Shown piece by piece: positions 25,900 through 35,290 of a stretch of 64,000 bases of DNA (the stretch's first letter is position 1; the number at the start of each line of letters is the position of its first letter). The position numbers and the translations under genes are program-made. The stretch comes from Ruminococcaceae bacterium UBA1036 (GTDB lineage: Bacteria > Bacillota > Clostridia > Oscillospirales > Acutalibacteraceae): positions 226,883 through 290,882 of the forward strand of contig DCEF01000020.1 in NCBI GenBank assembly GCA_002316805.1. The letters are read 5' to 3'. Below the pieces are notes generated by a model, which worked only from the letters and a program-made list of their open reading frames with translations, was not told where the DNA came from and made no database searches.

Positions 25900-26930
25900 T
25901 ACGCGCAGGTATAATCGGCGCCACAGGATATGCCGGTGCAGAGCTTGTGCGCATGCTCTCTGGCCACCCTGACGCTGAAGTCTCGGCCGTCGGCTCCGTA
26001 AGTTATGAGGGCAAGCCATTAAGCGGCGTATATCCGGCTTATTACCGCCTTTGTGACAAAATCTGTGAAAATGAAAAAGACGTCATCAAAAAAAGCGACG
26101 TTGTTTTTGCAGCGCTGCCAAGCGGCCTTTCGCAGGAAATTGCCGAAGAATGTTTCTGTGCCGGGAAATTTTTCATAGACATGGGCGCCGATTTCCGCCT
26201 CAAGAGCGAGAAAGATTACCGCAGATGGTACCACGGCAAATTTATTTTTCCAGAGCTGCATGAAAAGGCCGCCTACGGCCTTCCGGAGCTTTTCCGGGAA
26301 AATATAAAAGGAAGCAAGCTTGTCGCTAACCCCGGCTGCTATGCCACGGCGGTACCCTTGGCGCTCGCGCCGGCCCTCGAAAGCGGCTTCGTTTCCCCAG
26401 ACGGCATAATTGCCGACTGCTCTTCCGGTGTAACCGGCTCCGGCCGCAAAACCACACAGAACACGCATTTTCCCGAGCTCAACGAAAGCATGACGGCATA
26501 CAAAGCCGGCTGCCACCGCCATACCCCCGAGATGGAACAGACGCTCAGTACCGTTTCCGGAAAAGAGACGCACATCACATTTGTGCCGCACCTCATACCT
26601 GTAAGCCGCGGTATCCTTGCAACATGCTACGCAAAACTCAAACCGGGTGTAACCATGGAGCAGCTCCGCAATGCGTATGGAAAGCGCTACGGCAGGGAAT
26701 TCTTTATCAGGCTGCTTCCCGATGGGCGCACGGCAGACATCAAAAATGTGAGGCTCTCAAATTTCTGCGACATCTCACTGCATATCGACAGCCACACGGA
26801 AACGCTTATAGCCGTTTCAGCCATTGACAACATGGTAAAAGGCTCGGCAGGCCAGGCCATGCAGAACATGAACCTAATGCTCGGGCTTGACGAAAAGGCC
26901 GGCCTCACATCATTGCCCCCTGCTTTTTAA
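25896..26930 (+). CDS. argC: N-acetyl-gamma-glutamyl-phosphate reductase
   Basis: NADPH-dependent reduction of acetylglutamyl phosphate to the semialdehyde. The Rossmann motif GATGYAGAELVRM is at 8-20. The catalytic cysteine is Cys148 in NPGCYATA. The ATG overlaps the argH stop (ATGA), indicating coupling; 344 residues is normal for the short form. Confidence 0.97.
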   Translation: MIRAGIIGATGYAGAELVRMLSGHPDAEVSAVGSVSYEGKPLSGVYPAYYRLCDKICENEKDVIKKSDVVFAALPSGLSQEIAEECFCAGKFFIDMGADFRLKSEKDYRRWYHGKFIFPELHEKAAYGLPELFRENIKGSKLVANPGCYATAVPLALAPALESGFVSPDGIIADCSSGVTGSGRKTTQNTHFPELNESMTAYKAGCHRHTPEMEQTLSTVSGKETHITFVPHLIPVSRGILATCYAKLKPGVTMEQLRNAYGKRYGREFFIRLLPDGRTADIKNVRLSNFCDISLHIDSHTETLIAVSAIDNMVKGSAGQAMQNMNLMLGLDEKAGLTSLPPAF

Positions 26931-27181
26931 AAAGCGCAGTTTAATAAATCTACAACCGTGTATCTGTATATCTGATAATATACTATCCATACTTAAATGA
27001 ATGGCAGTGGAAATCATGCGGCCATCAGCCGCTGCTTTTAGACTGCGGCGCGGCAGCCGGCCGGTGGGGCAAGCAGAGAAAGATTCGATACGGTTTATTA
27101 TATTTACATAAAATTTACATAAAAAGTGTGATTTTAAAATAGCTTCGGAACTGGCTGGCAAAAAATAAGGAGGCATGTCAA

Positions 27182-28408
27182 ATGGCTGAATATCCATACA
27201 TTGAAGGCGGCGCATGCGCTGCGAAGGGATTCAAGGCAGGAGGCATCCACTGCGGTCTGCGCAGAAATGCGTCTAAGCCCGACCTCGCCATGATTGTGTC
27301 GGAAGTCCCATGCGCCGCCGCCGCGGTTTATACAAAGAACCTCGTAAAAGGCGCGCCTCTGTTCGTTACGGAAGAAAACATTAAGGACGGCACAGCGCAA
27401 GCCGTAATATGCAACAGCGCCAACGCCAACACGTGCAACAGCGATGGCATGGAGAAAGCGAAAAAAATGTGTTTGCTTGCCGCCGGTGCCCTCGGGCTCA
27501 AGCCTGAAAACATCATTGTTGCATCCACCGGCGTCATAGGCCAGGTGCTCCCAATTGAACCGATAGCCGCTAAAATTCCAGAGCTTGCCGCCTCGCTTTC
27601 ACCAGGCGGCTCGGAAATGGCAGCAAAGGCAATAATGACGACAGACACCAAAGTAAAGAATTTTGCCATCAGCTGCACCATAGGTGGGAAAGAAGTCAGA
27701 ATAGGCGGCATTGCAAAGGGCTCCGGCATGATACACCCAAACATGGGCACAATGCTCTGCTTCATAACAACAGACGCCGCTATTTCAAAGGATGCGCTTA
27801 ACTGTGCCCTGCACAGGGCCGTTGACGTTACGTTCAACATGGTGAGCATAGACGGCGATACATCGACGAACGATATGTGCGCCATACTTGCCGACGGCCT
27901 TGCTGGGAATAAAAAAATTAGTGAAGCCTACGGGCCGGAGTTTGAGATATTCACCGCGGCACTCACGCAGCTCTGCACACGCTTTGCCCGCACCATTGCA
28001 AAAGACGGCGAGGGCGCGTCGCGGCTGCTTGTCTGCCGCGTCACAGGTGCTAAAGATAGGGAAAGCGCACGCAAGGCGGCAAAAGGCGTCATCTGCTCAA
28101 ACCTGTTTAAGGCCGCCATGTTCGGCGCCGATGCAAACTGGGGCCGCGTGCTTTGCGCCGTGGGATACAGCGGCGCAGATACGGACATCTCCAAAATCGG
28201 CGTTTCGTTTTCATCAAAAGCCGGATGCATAACCGTGTGCCGCAATGGCTCAGGCATACCGTTTTCAGAAGAAAAGGCCAAAAAAGTTCTCTCAGAAGAC
28301 GAGATAACCGTAATCGTGGCCCTCGCCGACGGGACGGCTTCCGCCACTGCATACGGCTGCGACCTCACCTACGATTATGTTAAAATAAACGGTTCTTACC
28401 GCACATGA
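27182..28408 (+). CDS. argJ: Glutamate N-acetyltransferase / amino-acid acetyltransferase (ornithine acetyltransferase)
   Basis: Moves the acetyl group from acetylornithine to glutamate, closing the acetyl cycle; many members also use acetyl-CoA. The precursor self-cleaves before a threonine. Here Thr190 in HPNMGTMLCF is the expected nucleophile and new amino terminus. GVIG (residues 117-120) and EGASRLL-type motifs fit. No argA-like gene is nearby, so ArgJ may supply the first acetyl group too (inference). A 251-base gap without a clear terminator separates it from argC. AAGGAGG precedes the ATG. Confidence 0.96.
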   Translation: MAEYPYIEGGACAAKGFKAGGIHCGLRRNASKPDLAMIVSEVPCAAAAVYTKNLVKGAPLFVTEENIKDGTAQAVICNSANANTCNSDGMEKAKKMCLLAAGALGLKPENIIVASTGVIGQVLPIEPIAAKIPELAASLSPGGSEMAAKAIMTTDTKVKNFAISCTIGGKEVRIGGIAKGSGMIHPNMGTMLCFITTDAAISKDALNCALHRAVDVTFNMVSIDGDTSTNDMCAILADGLAGNKKISEAYGPEFEIFTAALTQLCTRFARTIAKDGEGASRLLVCRVTGAKDRESARKAAKGVICSNLFKAAMFGADANWGRVLCAVGYSGADTDISKIGVSFSSKAGCITVCRNGSGIPFSEEKAKKVLSEDEITVIVALADGTASATAYGCDLTYDYVKINGSYRT

Positions 28409-28486
28409 CCTGCCCTTCCTTACTTAGGGAAAAATCTTGCATCAGGCTCTGCGGGAAAGCCGGCCAGAAAGTGGGAAAGCAAAAGC

Positions 28487-29344
28487 ATGAAAATCTCCAA
28501 CAGCGAGCGCGCACATATACTTGTCCAGGCGCTGCCTTACATACAGACACATGCCGGAAAAACAATAGTCGTAAAATACGGCGGCAGCGCCATGGTAAAC
28601 GAGTCCCTCAAAGACGCCATGATGTGCGACATAGTTCTCATGCAGCTTGTCGGCATACGCGTTGTTGTGGTGCACGGCGGCGGCAATGAAATCGACGCCA
28701 TGCTTAAAAAGGTCGGCAAGGAAAGCCATTTTGTCGACGGCCTGCGGTGCACTGACAGCGAAACTATCGATATAGTGCAGATGGTGCTTGCAGGCAAGGT
28801 AAACAAGGGCCTTGTGCAACTCCTCGAGCAGCACAGCGGGCGCGCCGTCGGCTTGTGCGGACTTGATGACGGCCTCCTGGAAGCAAAAAAAATCTCCGGC
28901 CCAAAAGAGCTCGGCTATGTAGGCGAGATAACCAAAGTCAATCCAGCCCCGCTGCGCAATGCGACGCAAAACGGATACATCCCGGTTGTGGCAACTATTG
29001 CAGGCGGCGAAAACGGTGAAGTCTACAATATAAACGCCGACACAGCCGCTGCAAAAATAGCATCAGAACTTAAAGCCGAAAAGCTCATACTCATGACGGA
29101 CGTGCGCGGCCTCCTTCGCGATAAAGACGATGAAGACTCCCTCATTCCTGTTGTAAAAGTGGGCGACATACCGAAGCTTCAGGCTGAAGGCATTATTTCA
29201 GGCGGCATGATACCGAAAGTCCAGTGCTGCGCCGACGCGGCCAAGAACGGCGTGCAGCGCGCGCATATAATCGACGGGCGTATACCCCATTCAATACTCA
29301 TCGAGCTTTTTTCAGACGAAGGCATAGGCACCATGTTTTATTAA
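28487..29344 (+). CDS. argB: Acetylglutamate kinase
   Basis: Phosphorylates N-acetylglutamate; usually the arginine-inhibited step. The amino acid kinase fold shows VVKYGGSAM, VVVHGGGNEID and NINADTAAAKIASELKAEKLILMTDV (near residues 180-205). 285 residues. The amino-terminal helix NSERAHILVQALPYIQ resembles that of arginine-sensitive hexameric enzymes. The ribosome binding site is weak (GTGGGAAAG). Confidence 0.96.
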   Translation: MKISNSERAHILVQALPYIQTHAGKTIVVKYGGSAMVNESLKDAMMCDIVLMQLVGIRVVVVHGGGNEIDAMLKKVGKESHFVDGLRCTDSETIDIVQMVLAGKVNKGLVQLLEQHSGRAVGLCGLDDGLLEAKKISGPKELGYVGEITKVNPAPLRNATQNGYIPVVATIAGGENGEVYNINADTAAAKIASELKAEKLILMTDVRGLLRDKDDEDSLIPVVKVGDIPKLQAEGIISGGMIPKVQCCADAAKNGVQRAHIIDGRIPHSILIELFSDEGIGTMFY

Positions 29345-29366
29345 CTAACGTCAGGAGGGACAGATA

Positions 29367-30548
29367 ATGACGTTTGAAACGGTGAAAAACAAGCTTGACA
29401 GCTATGTTATGCCGACTTACTCGCGGTTTCCCGTTGCCCTTGTTTCCGGCAAAAATGCAACGGCAAAAGATACCGAAGGCAAAGAATACATTGACTTTAC
29501 AAGCGGCATAGGCGTTAACTGCCTCGGATATTCGGATGAGAAATGGGCGGCGGCCATTACAAAGCAGGCCGCCGCTATCCAGCATATTTCGAACCTCTAC
29601 TACAGCCCCGTGCAGGCCGAGCTTGCAGAAAAGCTATGCCACATAAGCGGCATGGGAAAGATCTTCTTCTGCAACTCCGGCGCAGAGGCAAACGAGTGCT
29701 GCATCAAGCTTGCGCGGAAATACGGCGAAGACGCCCTCGGCATAAAAGAACCGGAAATCATAACGCTTAAAAATTCCTTCCACGGGCGCACCGTAGCCAC
29801 GCTTGCAGCAACGGGGCAGGAAATGTTCCACAGCATGTTCCTCCCGCTTGCAGGCGGATTCAAGTACGCCGACGCTTCAATGGAAGGGATAAAGTCATGC
29901 GTAACAGGCAAGACATGCGCCGTAATGCTTGAGCTCATTCAGGGTGAGGGCGGCGTGATACCCCTTGACAAATCATTTGTGCACGAGCTTCGCTCTTTTT
30001 GCACGGAAAATAAAATACTCATGATAATTGACGAAGTGCAAACAGGGGTAGGGCGCACAGGCGCTTTTTACTGCTACCAGAACTACGGCGTGCAGCCTGA
30101 CGTTGTGTCAAGCGCAAAAGCGCTTGCCGGTGGCCTGCCGATGGGCGCCTGCCTTTGCAGCGAAAGGCTCGGTAGCATAATGGGCAGCGGCACGCACGGC
30201 TCTACATTCGGCGGGAATCCCGTAGCTTGTGCCGGCGCCCTTGCTGTGCTTGAGCGTGTCTCAGAACCGGCATTTTTAAAGGGAGTCCGGTCAAAAGGGC
30301 AATATTTTGCCGAAAGGCTCCGTGCTATGGACGGCATATCCTATGTGCGCGGCATGGGGCTTATGATAGGCGCAAAGCCAAAGCATGGCAATCCGGCCGA
30401 AATTGCGGTAGAATGTGTTAAGAACGGCTTGCTTATACTTACGGCAAAAGATGTGCTGCGCCTGCTTCCACCGCTCACGGTGACAAAGCAGGAAGCAGGC
30501 CACGGCCTCGATATCCTGGAAAATACGCTCAGCGGAAAAACAATGTGA
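29367..30548 (+). CDS. argD: Acetylornithine aminotransferase
   Basis: PLP-dependent class III transaminase making acetylornithine from the semialdehyde. FFCNSGAEANE binds the PLP phosphate. IIDEVQTGVGRTG holds the aspartate facing the pyridine nitrogen, and the Schiff-base lysine is in SSAKALAGGLPMG. 393 residues; GTCAGGAGGGA precedes the ATG. Confidence 0.96.
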   Translation: MTFETVKNKLDSYVMPTYSRFPVALVSGKNATAKDTEGKEYIDFTSGIGVNCLGYSDEKWAAAITKQAAAIQHISNLYYSPVQAELAEKLCHISGMGKIFFCNSGAEANECCIKLARKYGEDALGIKEPEIITLKNSFHGRTVATLAATGQEMFHSMFLPLAGGFKYADASMEGIKSCVTGKTCAVMLELIQGEGGVIPLDKSFVHELRSFCTENKILMIIDEVQTGVGRTGAFYCYQNYGVQPDVVSSAKALAGGLPMGACLCSERLGSIMGSGTHGSTFGGNPVACAGALAVLERVSEPAFLKGVRSKGQYFAERLRAMDGISYVRGMGLMIGAKPKHGNPAEIAVECVKNGLLILTAKDVLRLLPPLTVTKQEAGHGLDILENTLSGKTM

Positions 30549-30569
30549 AACAACGGGAGGGATCGCACT

Positions 30570-31478
30570 ATGAAGCATCTTTTAAAAATGATGGATCTGA
30601 CAGGCGAAGACATCAAGGAAATACTTGACCTTGCAGACAGGCTGAAAAGCGACCAGAAAAAGGGTGTGGAGCATAAAGTCCTCGCAGGCAAAACGCTCGG
30701 CATGATTTTTGAGAAAGCTTCCACAAGGACGCGCGTTTCATTCGAAGTCGGCATGTACCAGCTCGGCGGGTTGCCGATTTTCCTTTCATCGAACGACCTG
30801 CAGATAGGCCGCGGCGAACCTGTTCAGGACACGGCGCGTGTCCTTTCCCGCTACCTCGACGGGATAATGATACGCACTTTCAAACAGTCGGAAGCAGAAG
30901 CACTCGCGCGCAATGGCTCCATCCCCGTCATCAACGGCCTTACCGACCTCTCGCATCCGTGCCAGGTGCTGGCCGACCTCATGACTATACGCGAATATAA
31001 GGGCCCGCTCGAAGGCCTGAAACTATGCTTCATAGGTGATGGCAACAACATGATGAATTCACTTATCGTCGGCGGGCTGAAATCAAAGATGGAAGTTTCT
31101 GTCGCCTGCCCTGCCGCATACCAACCAAATGCCGCTGTGTTAGACTTTGCCGCCGTGCATCCGGCGTTCAGCATGACACAGGATCCGTTCGAAGCCGCAA
31201 AAGGCGCCGATGTGCTTATTACCGACGTATGGGCATCAATGGGCGAAGAGGCCGAAGCCGAAAAGCGCAGGAAGGATTTTAAGGGCTACCAGATAAACAA
31301 AGAAGTCCTCTCGCAGGCAAAGCCCGACGCAATAGTCCTGCACTGCCTGCCTGCGCACCGCGGAGAAGAAATCACGGCCGATGTGTTTGAAGAGCATTCA
31401 AAAGAATTTTTCGACGAGGCCGAAAACCGCCTCCATGCCCAAAAAGCCGTGCTTGTAAAGCTGCTCGGTAAGCAGTAA
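30570..31478 (+). CDS. argF: Ornithine carbamoyltransferase
   Basis: Forms citrulline from ornithine and carbamoyl phosphate. Carbamoyl phosphate motif EKASTRTRVSFE, then HPCQVLADLMT, and the ornithine-side HCLPAHRGEE. 302 residues, normal. Last gene of the arg cluster; a terminator follows within 25 bases. Confidence 0.97.
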   Translation: MKHLLKMMDLTGEDIKEILDLADRLKSDQKKGVEHKVLAGKTLGMIFEKASTRTRVSFEVGMYQLGGLPIFLSSNDLQIGRGEPVQDTARVLSRYLDGIMIRTFKQSEAEALARNGSIPVINGLTDLSHPCQVLADLMTIREYKGPLEGLKLCFIGDGNNMMNSLIVGGLKSKMEVSVACPAAYQPNAAVLDFAAVHPAFSMTQDPFEAAKGADVLITDVWASMGEEAEAEKRRKDFKGYQINKEVLSQAKPDAIVLHCLPAHRGEEITADVFEEHSKEFFDEAENRLHAQKAVLVKLLGKQ

Positions 31479-31500
31479 AATAAGCGTCATATGTGGAAAA

Positions 31501-31535
31501 AGCTGCCCTGCTCATTCAGGGCGGCTTTTTTATTT
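31501..31535 (+). terminator. Terminator after the arg cluster
   Basis: AGCTGCCCTG and CAGGGCGGCT form a ten-base stem (one G-U) followed by TTTTTTATTTT. The complement also shows a T-run, so it can serve the convergent ypeB-like gene. Confidence 0.85.
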
Positions 31536-32807
31536 TGTCAGTATGCCGTGGTCCGATTGTTGGATTATGAGGATATTCTCTTCGTAACCCGTATCTGCGT
31601 TGATATAAATAAGCACGCGTTCGTTGTTTATGCCCGAACACAGGAACTCATAAGTCAGCTTTTCACTGCCGCCGTCCGTAGGTATAAGTGCAGGGCGGCT
31701 CTGTATAATTTTAAGCCTCGGGCTTACTTTTTCCTTCGCCTGTGCAGCCGTCAGTTTTGCCTTAAGGTTCCTGTCATGGTGATTCATTATATATCCGGCG
31801 GACTCAAAGCGGGCTATTTTGCCGTTGTCGAGCGCAACGCCAACTTTTATGAGGTCCGGGTAGCAGATCACACCGTCCTGGTCATAAGCATAGTTTATCA
31901 GGCAGATGTTATCTTCAATGGCATAGTAGCTTTCCTTCATGCTTTTTATGCCGCGCGAGCCGAGAAAATCCCGCGCTTTTTTAGAAGCTTCTGCATAGCC
32001 AAGCTTAGAGCTTCCCACTGCGCGGGAATCCACCATGCTCGAAACCAGCCCGCCGGCCTTTGTAACTGAAATGGTGATATTTCCGTTTTCAGCCGTAAAG
32101 TTATACACCGGCAGCGTTCCGGCATTGTCCTGTGTATGTGTAAGCTGGCTCTGCTTCATGCCGAGAAAATCGGCCGCAATATTTTCGGCATTTCCCTGAA
32201 GTACCTGTTCCTTTCCCTGCGTAAACTTTGGTTTACGGTTCATGACGCTGCTCGAAAAAGGGCCGTCATAGATAAGTGACGGAAAATTGCTAAAATCGTT
32301 TGCTGTTTCTTTTACGCTGTCATGGAATGTTTCTGCATCGCTGAAATCAATATCGACAGTCTGCATATCGTTTGAAAGCTTTTTTGAGTAAGTGCCAAGG
32401 CTCTGCATCGTTTTAAATTCGTCCGCTGTGATTGCCTCTCCCTGTGATGTGCGCTTTGAAAGCGACATGGCAAAGTCGCCCACCTGAGTTATAAAGCGGC
32501 TCACATTATCAAGTGAATTGTCGCCGACCGGCAGAACCGAAAGCGCAGATTTTGCCATGCCAGACTCCTGCATAAGCTTTGCCGCAAGGCCATTCTGCTC
32601 CGTCGGCGTGTTTGTGTATGGCGCTTTTTCGAGAGCCGTTTCAATATTTCCCACATGGTTGCCAAGATCACTTAACGCTCGGCGGTAGCCGTACTGAAGG
32701 CCGCGCTTGTATTTTTCGGCCTGCATAGAACTATAAACTGCCGTGCCGCTGAGCACCGCTACGAGTAGCACGACAGACACCACGGCAGAAATCTTTTTCT
32801 TGCGCAT
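31530..32807 (-). CDS. ypeB: YpeB-like spore germination protein
   Basis: In Bacillus, YpeB is needed for localisation and stability of the cortex-lytic enzyme SleB in spores. This 425-residue protein has one amino-terminal membrane segment (about 7-25). A helical region follows with the QYGYRRALSDLGNHVGNIETALEKA-type segment seen in YpeB, and the carboxy half carries repeated PepSY-like domains (ENIAADFLGM, EASKKARDFLGSRG, AKEKVSPRLKI). No sleB gene is next to it, unlike Bacillus. It suggests the organism sporulates. Confidence 0.85.
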   Translation of the reverse strand: MRKKKISAVVSVVLLVAVLSGTAVYSSMQAEKYKRGLQYGYRRALSDLGNHVGNIETALEKAPYTNTPTEQNGLAAKLMQESGMAKSALSVLPVGDNSLDNVSRFITQVGDFAMSLSKRTSQGEAITADEFKTMQSLGTYSKKLSNDMQTVDIDFSDAETFHDSVKETANDFSNFPSLIYDGPFSSSVMNRKPKFTQGKEQVLQGNAENIAADFLGMKQSQLTHTQDNAGTLPVYNFTAENGNITISVTKAGGLVSSMVDSRAVGSSKLGYAEASKKARDFLGSRGIKSMKESYYAIEDNICLINYAYDQDGVICYPDLIKVGVALDNGKIARFESAGYIMNHHDRNLKAKLTAAQAKEKVSPRLKIIQSRPALIPTDGGSEKLTYEFLCSGINNERVLIYINADTGYEENILIIQQSDHGILTK

Positions 32808-33154
32808 ATTTTCACCCCATATTATTTTTAGTCCGCCGTGGCAAAATATTCATACGATAAATTGCGAAAAGTCGTCATTTAAGTTTCGAAAATTACAAAT
32901 TTTTATAATGAAAAGACGCATTTTTTGTAATTTCGCACAATTATGCAGTCTGAATCGTTTTAGCACTGTACTTTATAATTATTCTATGTTATTATATTGG
33001 CAATATCCCGAGTCATGACAACCATATTTTTTACTAAATCAATATTATTTCTAGGCGATATATATATCAGTGCCACATGGGTATTTCCTTTAAAAATCTT
33101 TTTAATGATAAAGCAAGTGCATCGCCCCAAAAATGCAGTTATGGAGTGATTGGT
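32808..33154. other. AT-rich divergent gap between ypeB-like gene and EAL gene
   Basis: Holds the promoters of two divergent genes. A TATAAT at about 32975 on the plus strand is a candidate -10 for the EAL gene, with only a weak -35. No gene or strong hairpin seen. Confidence 0.4.
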
Positions 33155-34027
33155 ATGTTCAAAACTTCCAGCCATGCCCCAAAAGCTTCGCCCGGGAATT
33201 CCCCGGCGGGCATCGGCGTGCCGCAGGTTGTGCTTGATCGGGACAGTCCTGTTTACCAGCATCATCTCGAAGATTTAATGTACCACGCGTTAAAAAATGA
33301 CAAATTTATAATCTATTACCAGCCTCTTTACAGCATACAGGATAATAACTTCACGGAAGCGGAGGCGCTTCTACGGCTGCAGGACGAAAGCGGCCATTTT
33401 GTTCCTCCCGGCGAGTTCATACCCATAGCCGAGAAAAACGGGATGATAATGGAAATCAGCAGTATGGTCCTCAACAAAGTTGCCGGATATATCCGCTCAA
33501 TGCTGTCCTGCGGCACCGACATCGACTCTATCTCCATTAATCTTTCCGCAGTAGACCTCACACGGCCGGACCTTGCCGACCATGTTCTCGACATTATCCG
33601 CAAAAACCACATTTCGCCAAACCGCATAGTCCTTGAAATTACCGAGAGCACACTCATACGCAACTACCGCCAAGCAGGCGACCAGATACGCGAAATGAGC
33701 AATGAAGGCGTCCAGTTTGCGCTCGATGATTTCGGCACAGGGTACTCAAACATTGCCAATGTTATTGACCTGCCTTTCGACGACGTGAAAATCGACAAGA
33801 GCCTTATCTGGGATTCCATTGAAAACAAGAAATGCAATATTGTAATACGCGAGCTTACAAAAGCTTTTAAGGATATTCATCTTGGCGTCATCGCAGAAGG
33901 CGTCGAAACTCCTGAGCACGACAGGTTTGTCCGCCAGTGCGGATGCGACAGGATACAAGGGTTCCGGTACGCAAAGCCAATGCCTTCAAGCAGGGTATAT
34001 GATTACTTTGGCCGCACGATGGCCTGA
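33155..34027 (+). CDS. EAL-domain cyclic di-GMP phosphodiesterase
   Basis: A stand-alone EAL domain of 290 residues that would hydrolyse c-di-GMP to pGpG. The catalytic set appears complete: EALLR, SINLSA, LEITES, DDFGTGYS, VKIDKS, AEGVET and QGFRYAKP. No membrane or sensor domain is seen, only about 45 residues of Pro/Ser-rich leader. The ATG at 33155 has GGAGTGA six bases upstream; an in-frame ATG 26 codons earlier lacks a ribosome binding site. Confidence 0.92.
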   Translation: MFKTSSHAPKASPGNSPAGIGVPQVVLDRDSPVYQHHLEDLMYHALKNDKFIIYYQPLYSIQDNNFTEAEALLRLQDESGHFVPPGEFIPIAEKNGMIMEISSMVLNKVAGYIRSMLSCGTDIDSISINLSAVDLTRPDLADHVLDIIRKNHISPNRIVLEITESTLIRNYRQAGDQIREMSNEGVQFALDDFGTGYSNIANVIDLPFDDVKIDKSLIWDSIENKKCNIVIRELTKAFKDIHLGVIAEGVETPEHDRFVRQCGCDRIQGFRYAKPMPSSRVYDYFGRTMA

Positions 34028-34070
34028 TATACATAAAAAAGCGAGCCGCGTAAAAAGCTGTATTTGGTAT

Positions 34071-34994
34071 TTAAAGGTTTTCCGTGAAAAAGCGGAACGC
34101 ATTGCCATAAAATACCGCGTCAGCAAGTTCACTGCCGAATTCTTTGCAGAAGGCAGAATGGATATTTGCTACGTCTTCCGTGCCGCGGATGCCGTCAGGT
34201 AGGGCACACCCGTCAAAGTCTGAGCCCAGCGCAAGGGCTTTTTCGCCCCCAATGTGCAGGTAATGGTCAGCATGCCTTATGATGTCTTCCACCGTCACCC
34301 TGCCGCCAGCTAAAAATTTTCTGCAGAAATTAAGTCCCACAAGGCCGCCGCCTTTCACAATTTCGCGGAACTGGTCATCTGTTAGGTTACGCCTGCAGTC
34401 AAAGACTCCCTTTGAGTCCGAATGTGACGCTACAAATGGCCTTTTCGCCGTTCTGGCAACATCCCAGAAGCCCTTTTCAGAAAGGTGCGAAACGTCAACT
34501 ATTATGCCAAGCTGTTCCATCTTGCACACAAGGTCAAGCCCAAAAGGCGTGAGGCCGCCAGCGTTTTCAACCATGCAGCCGTCACCGGCTTCGCATTTTC
34601 CGTTCCATGTGAGCGTTATAAGGCGCACTCCGGCTTTATAGGCATTGTACAGGTTCTCTATTCTGCCGGCAAGCGCGCCTGAGCCTTCAATAGAAAGCAG
34701 CGCAATTTCTTTTGAGTTTTCGGCTGCTTTGCGTATATCGCCTGAAGAACGGCAGAATGAGACGGTACCGCTGTTCTTTTTCATCTGTTCCGCAAAGAAG
34801 CCCGCATTCCGGCTGAAAAAGCCGTATGCCTCTTTGCCGCGCAGGCTGTCGTCTATCCAGATTGCAAACACCTGCGCCCAGCTCACGTACTTTTTCCCTT
34901 TCTCAAGGTTTACGCTTAGCTTGGCGTTTTTCAGCTCTTCCCGATTTTCACGGCATTTTGTCAGTGTGTCGCAGTGAAGGTCAAAATATTTCAC
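34071..34994 (-). CDS. Membrane dipeptidase family (M19) metallopeptidase
   Basis: A zinc dipeptidase of the renal dipeptidase family, 307 residues from a GTG at 34994 after AAGGGGAT. First zinc pair His7/Asp9 in FDLHCDT. The bridging glutamate is in LLSIEGSGAL, further ligands in VDVSHLSEKGFWD and VASHSD, and GSDFDG closes the site. No signal peptide is seen, so it is likely cytoplasmic. Confidence 0.93.
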   Translation of the reverse strand: MKYFDLHCDTLTKCRENREELKNAKLSVNLEKGKKYVSWAQVFAIWIDDSLRGKEAYGFFSRNAGFFAEQMKKNSGTVSFCRSSGDIRKAAENSKEIALLSIEGSGALAGRIENLYNAYKAGVRLITLTWNGKCEAGDGCMVENAGGLTPFGLDLVCKMEQLGIIVDVSHLSEKGFWDVARTAKRPFVASHSDSKGVFDCRRNLTDDQFREIVKGGGLVGLNFCRKFLAGGRVTVEDIIRHADHYLHIGGEKALALGSDFDGCALPDGIRGTEDVANIHSAFCKEFGSELADAVFYGNAFRFFTENL

Positions 34995-35233
34995 ATTAGA
35001 AATCCCCTTTTTTATTTTTCGGGCGCGCCGCATGGCCGCCCGTACTTTTTATGCACAATGCCCTTTTAATATATTCGAACATATAAAGAGTATAAGTAAA
35101 ATGTGCCAATGTCAAGCAGCAGGGCTCAAAGATGGAATAAAGCCCAACCCGCGAAATAAGCACTGTTACATTTTCTATTACTATGCTATACTGATCTTAC
35201 TATGCCGAAATGCATTAGGGGGGAAGAATCAGC

Positions 35234-35271
35234 GCCTGCGGTAACAGGCAAGCAGGCCTGTTACCGCAGGC
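35234..35271. repeat. 15-bp perfect inverted repeat upstream of the asparaginase gene
   Basis: GCCTGCGGTAACAGG (35234-35248) and its exact complement (35257-35271) flank an eight-base loop, 19 bases before the asparaginase ATG. It is not followed by a T-run on either strand, so it is not a standard terminator. A GGGGGGA run lies just before it (35219-35225). Confidence 0.7.
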
Positions 35272-35290
35272 ATAAAAGCATTCGCAATAT

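Noticed and set aside
32808..33154. A c-di-GMP riboswitch upstream of the EAL gene
   Set aside because: The conserved GEMM core bases could not be found on either strand.
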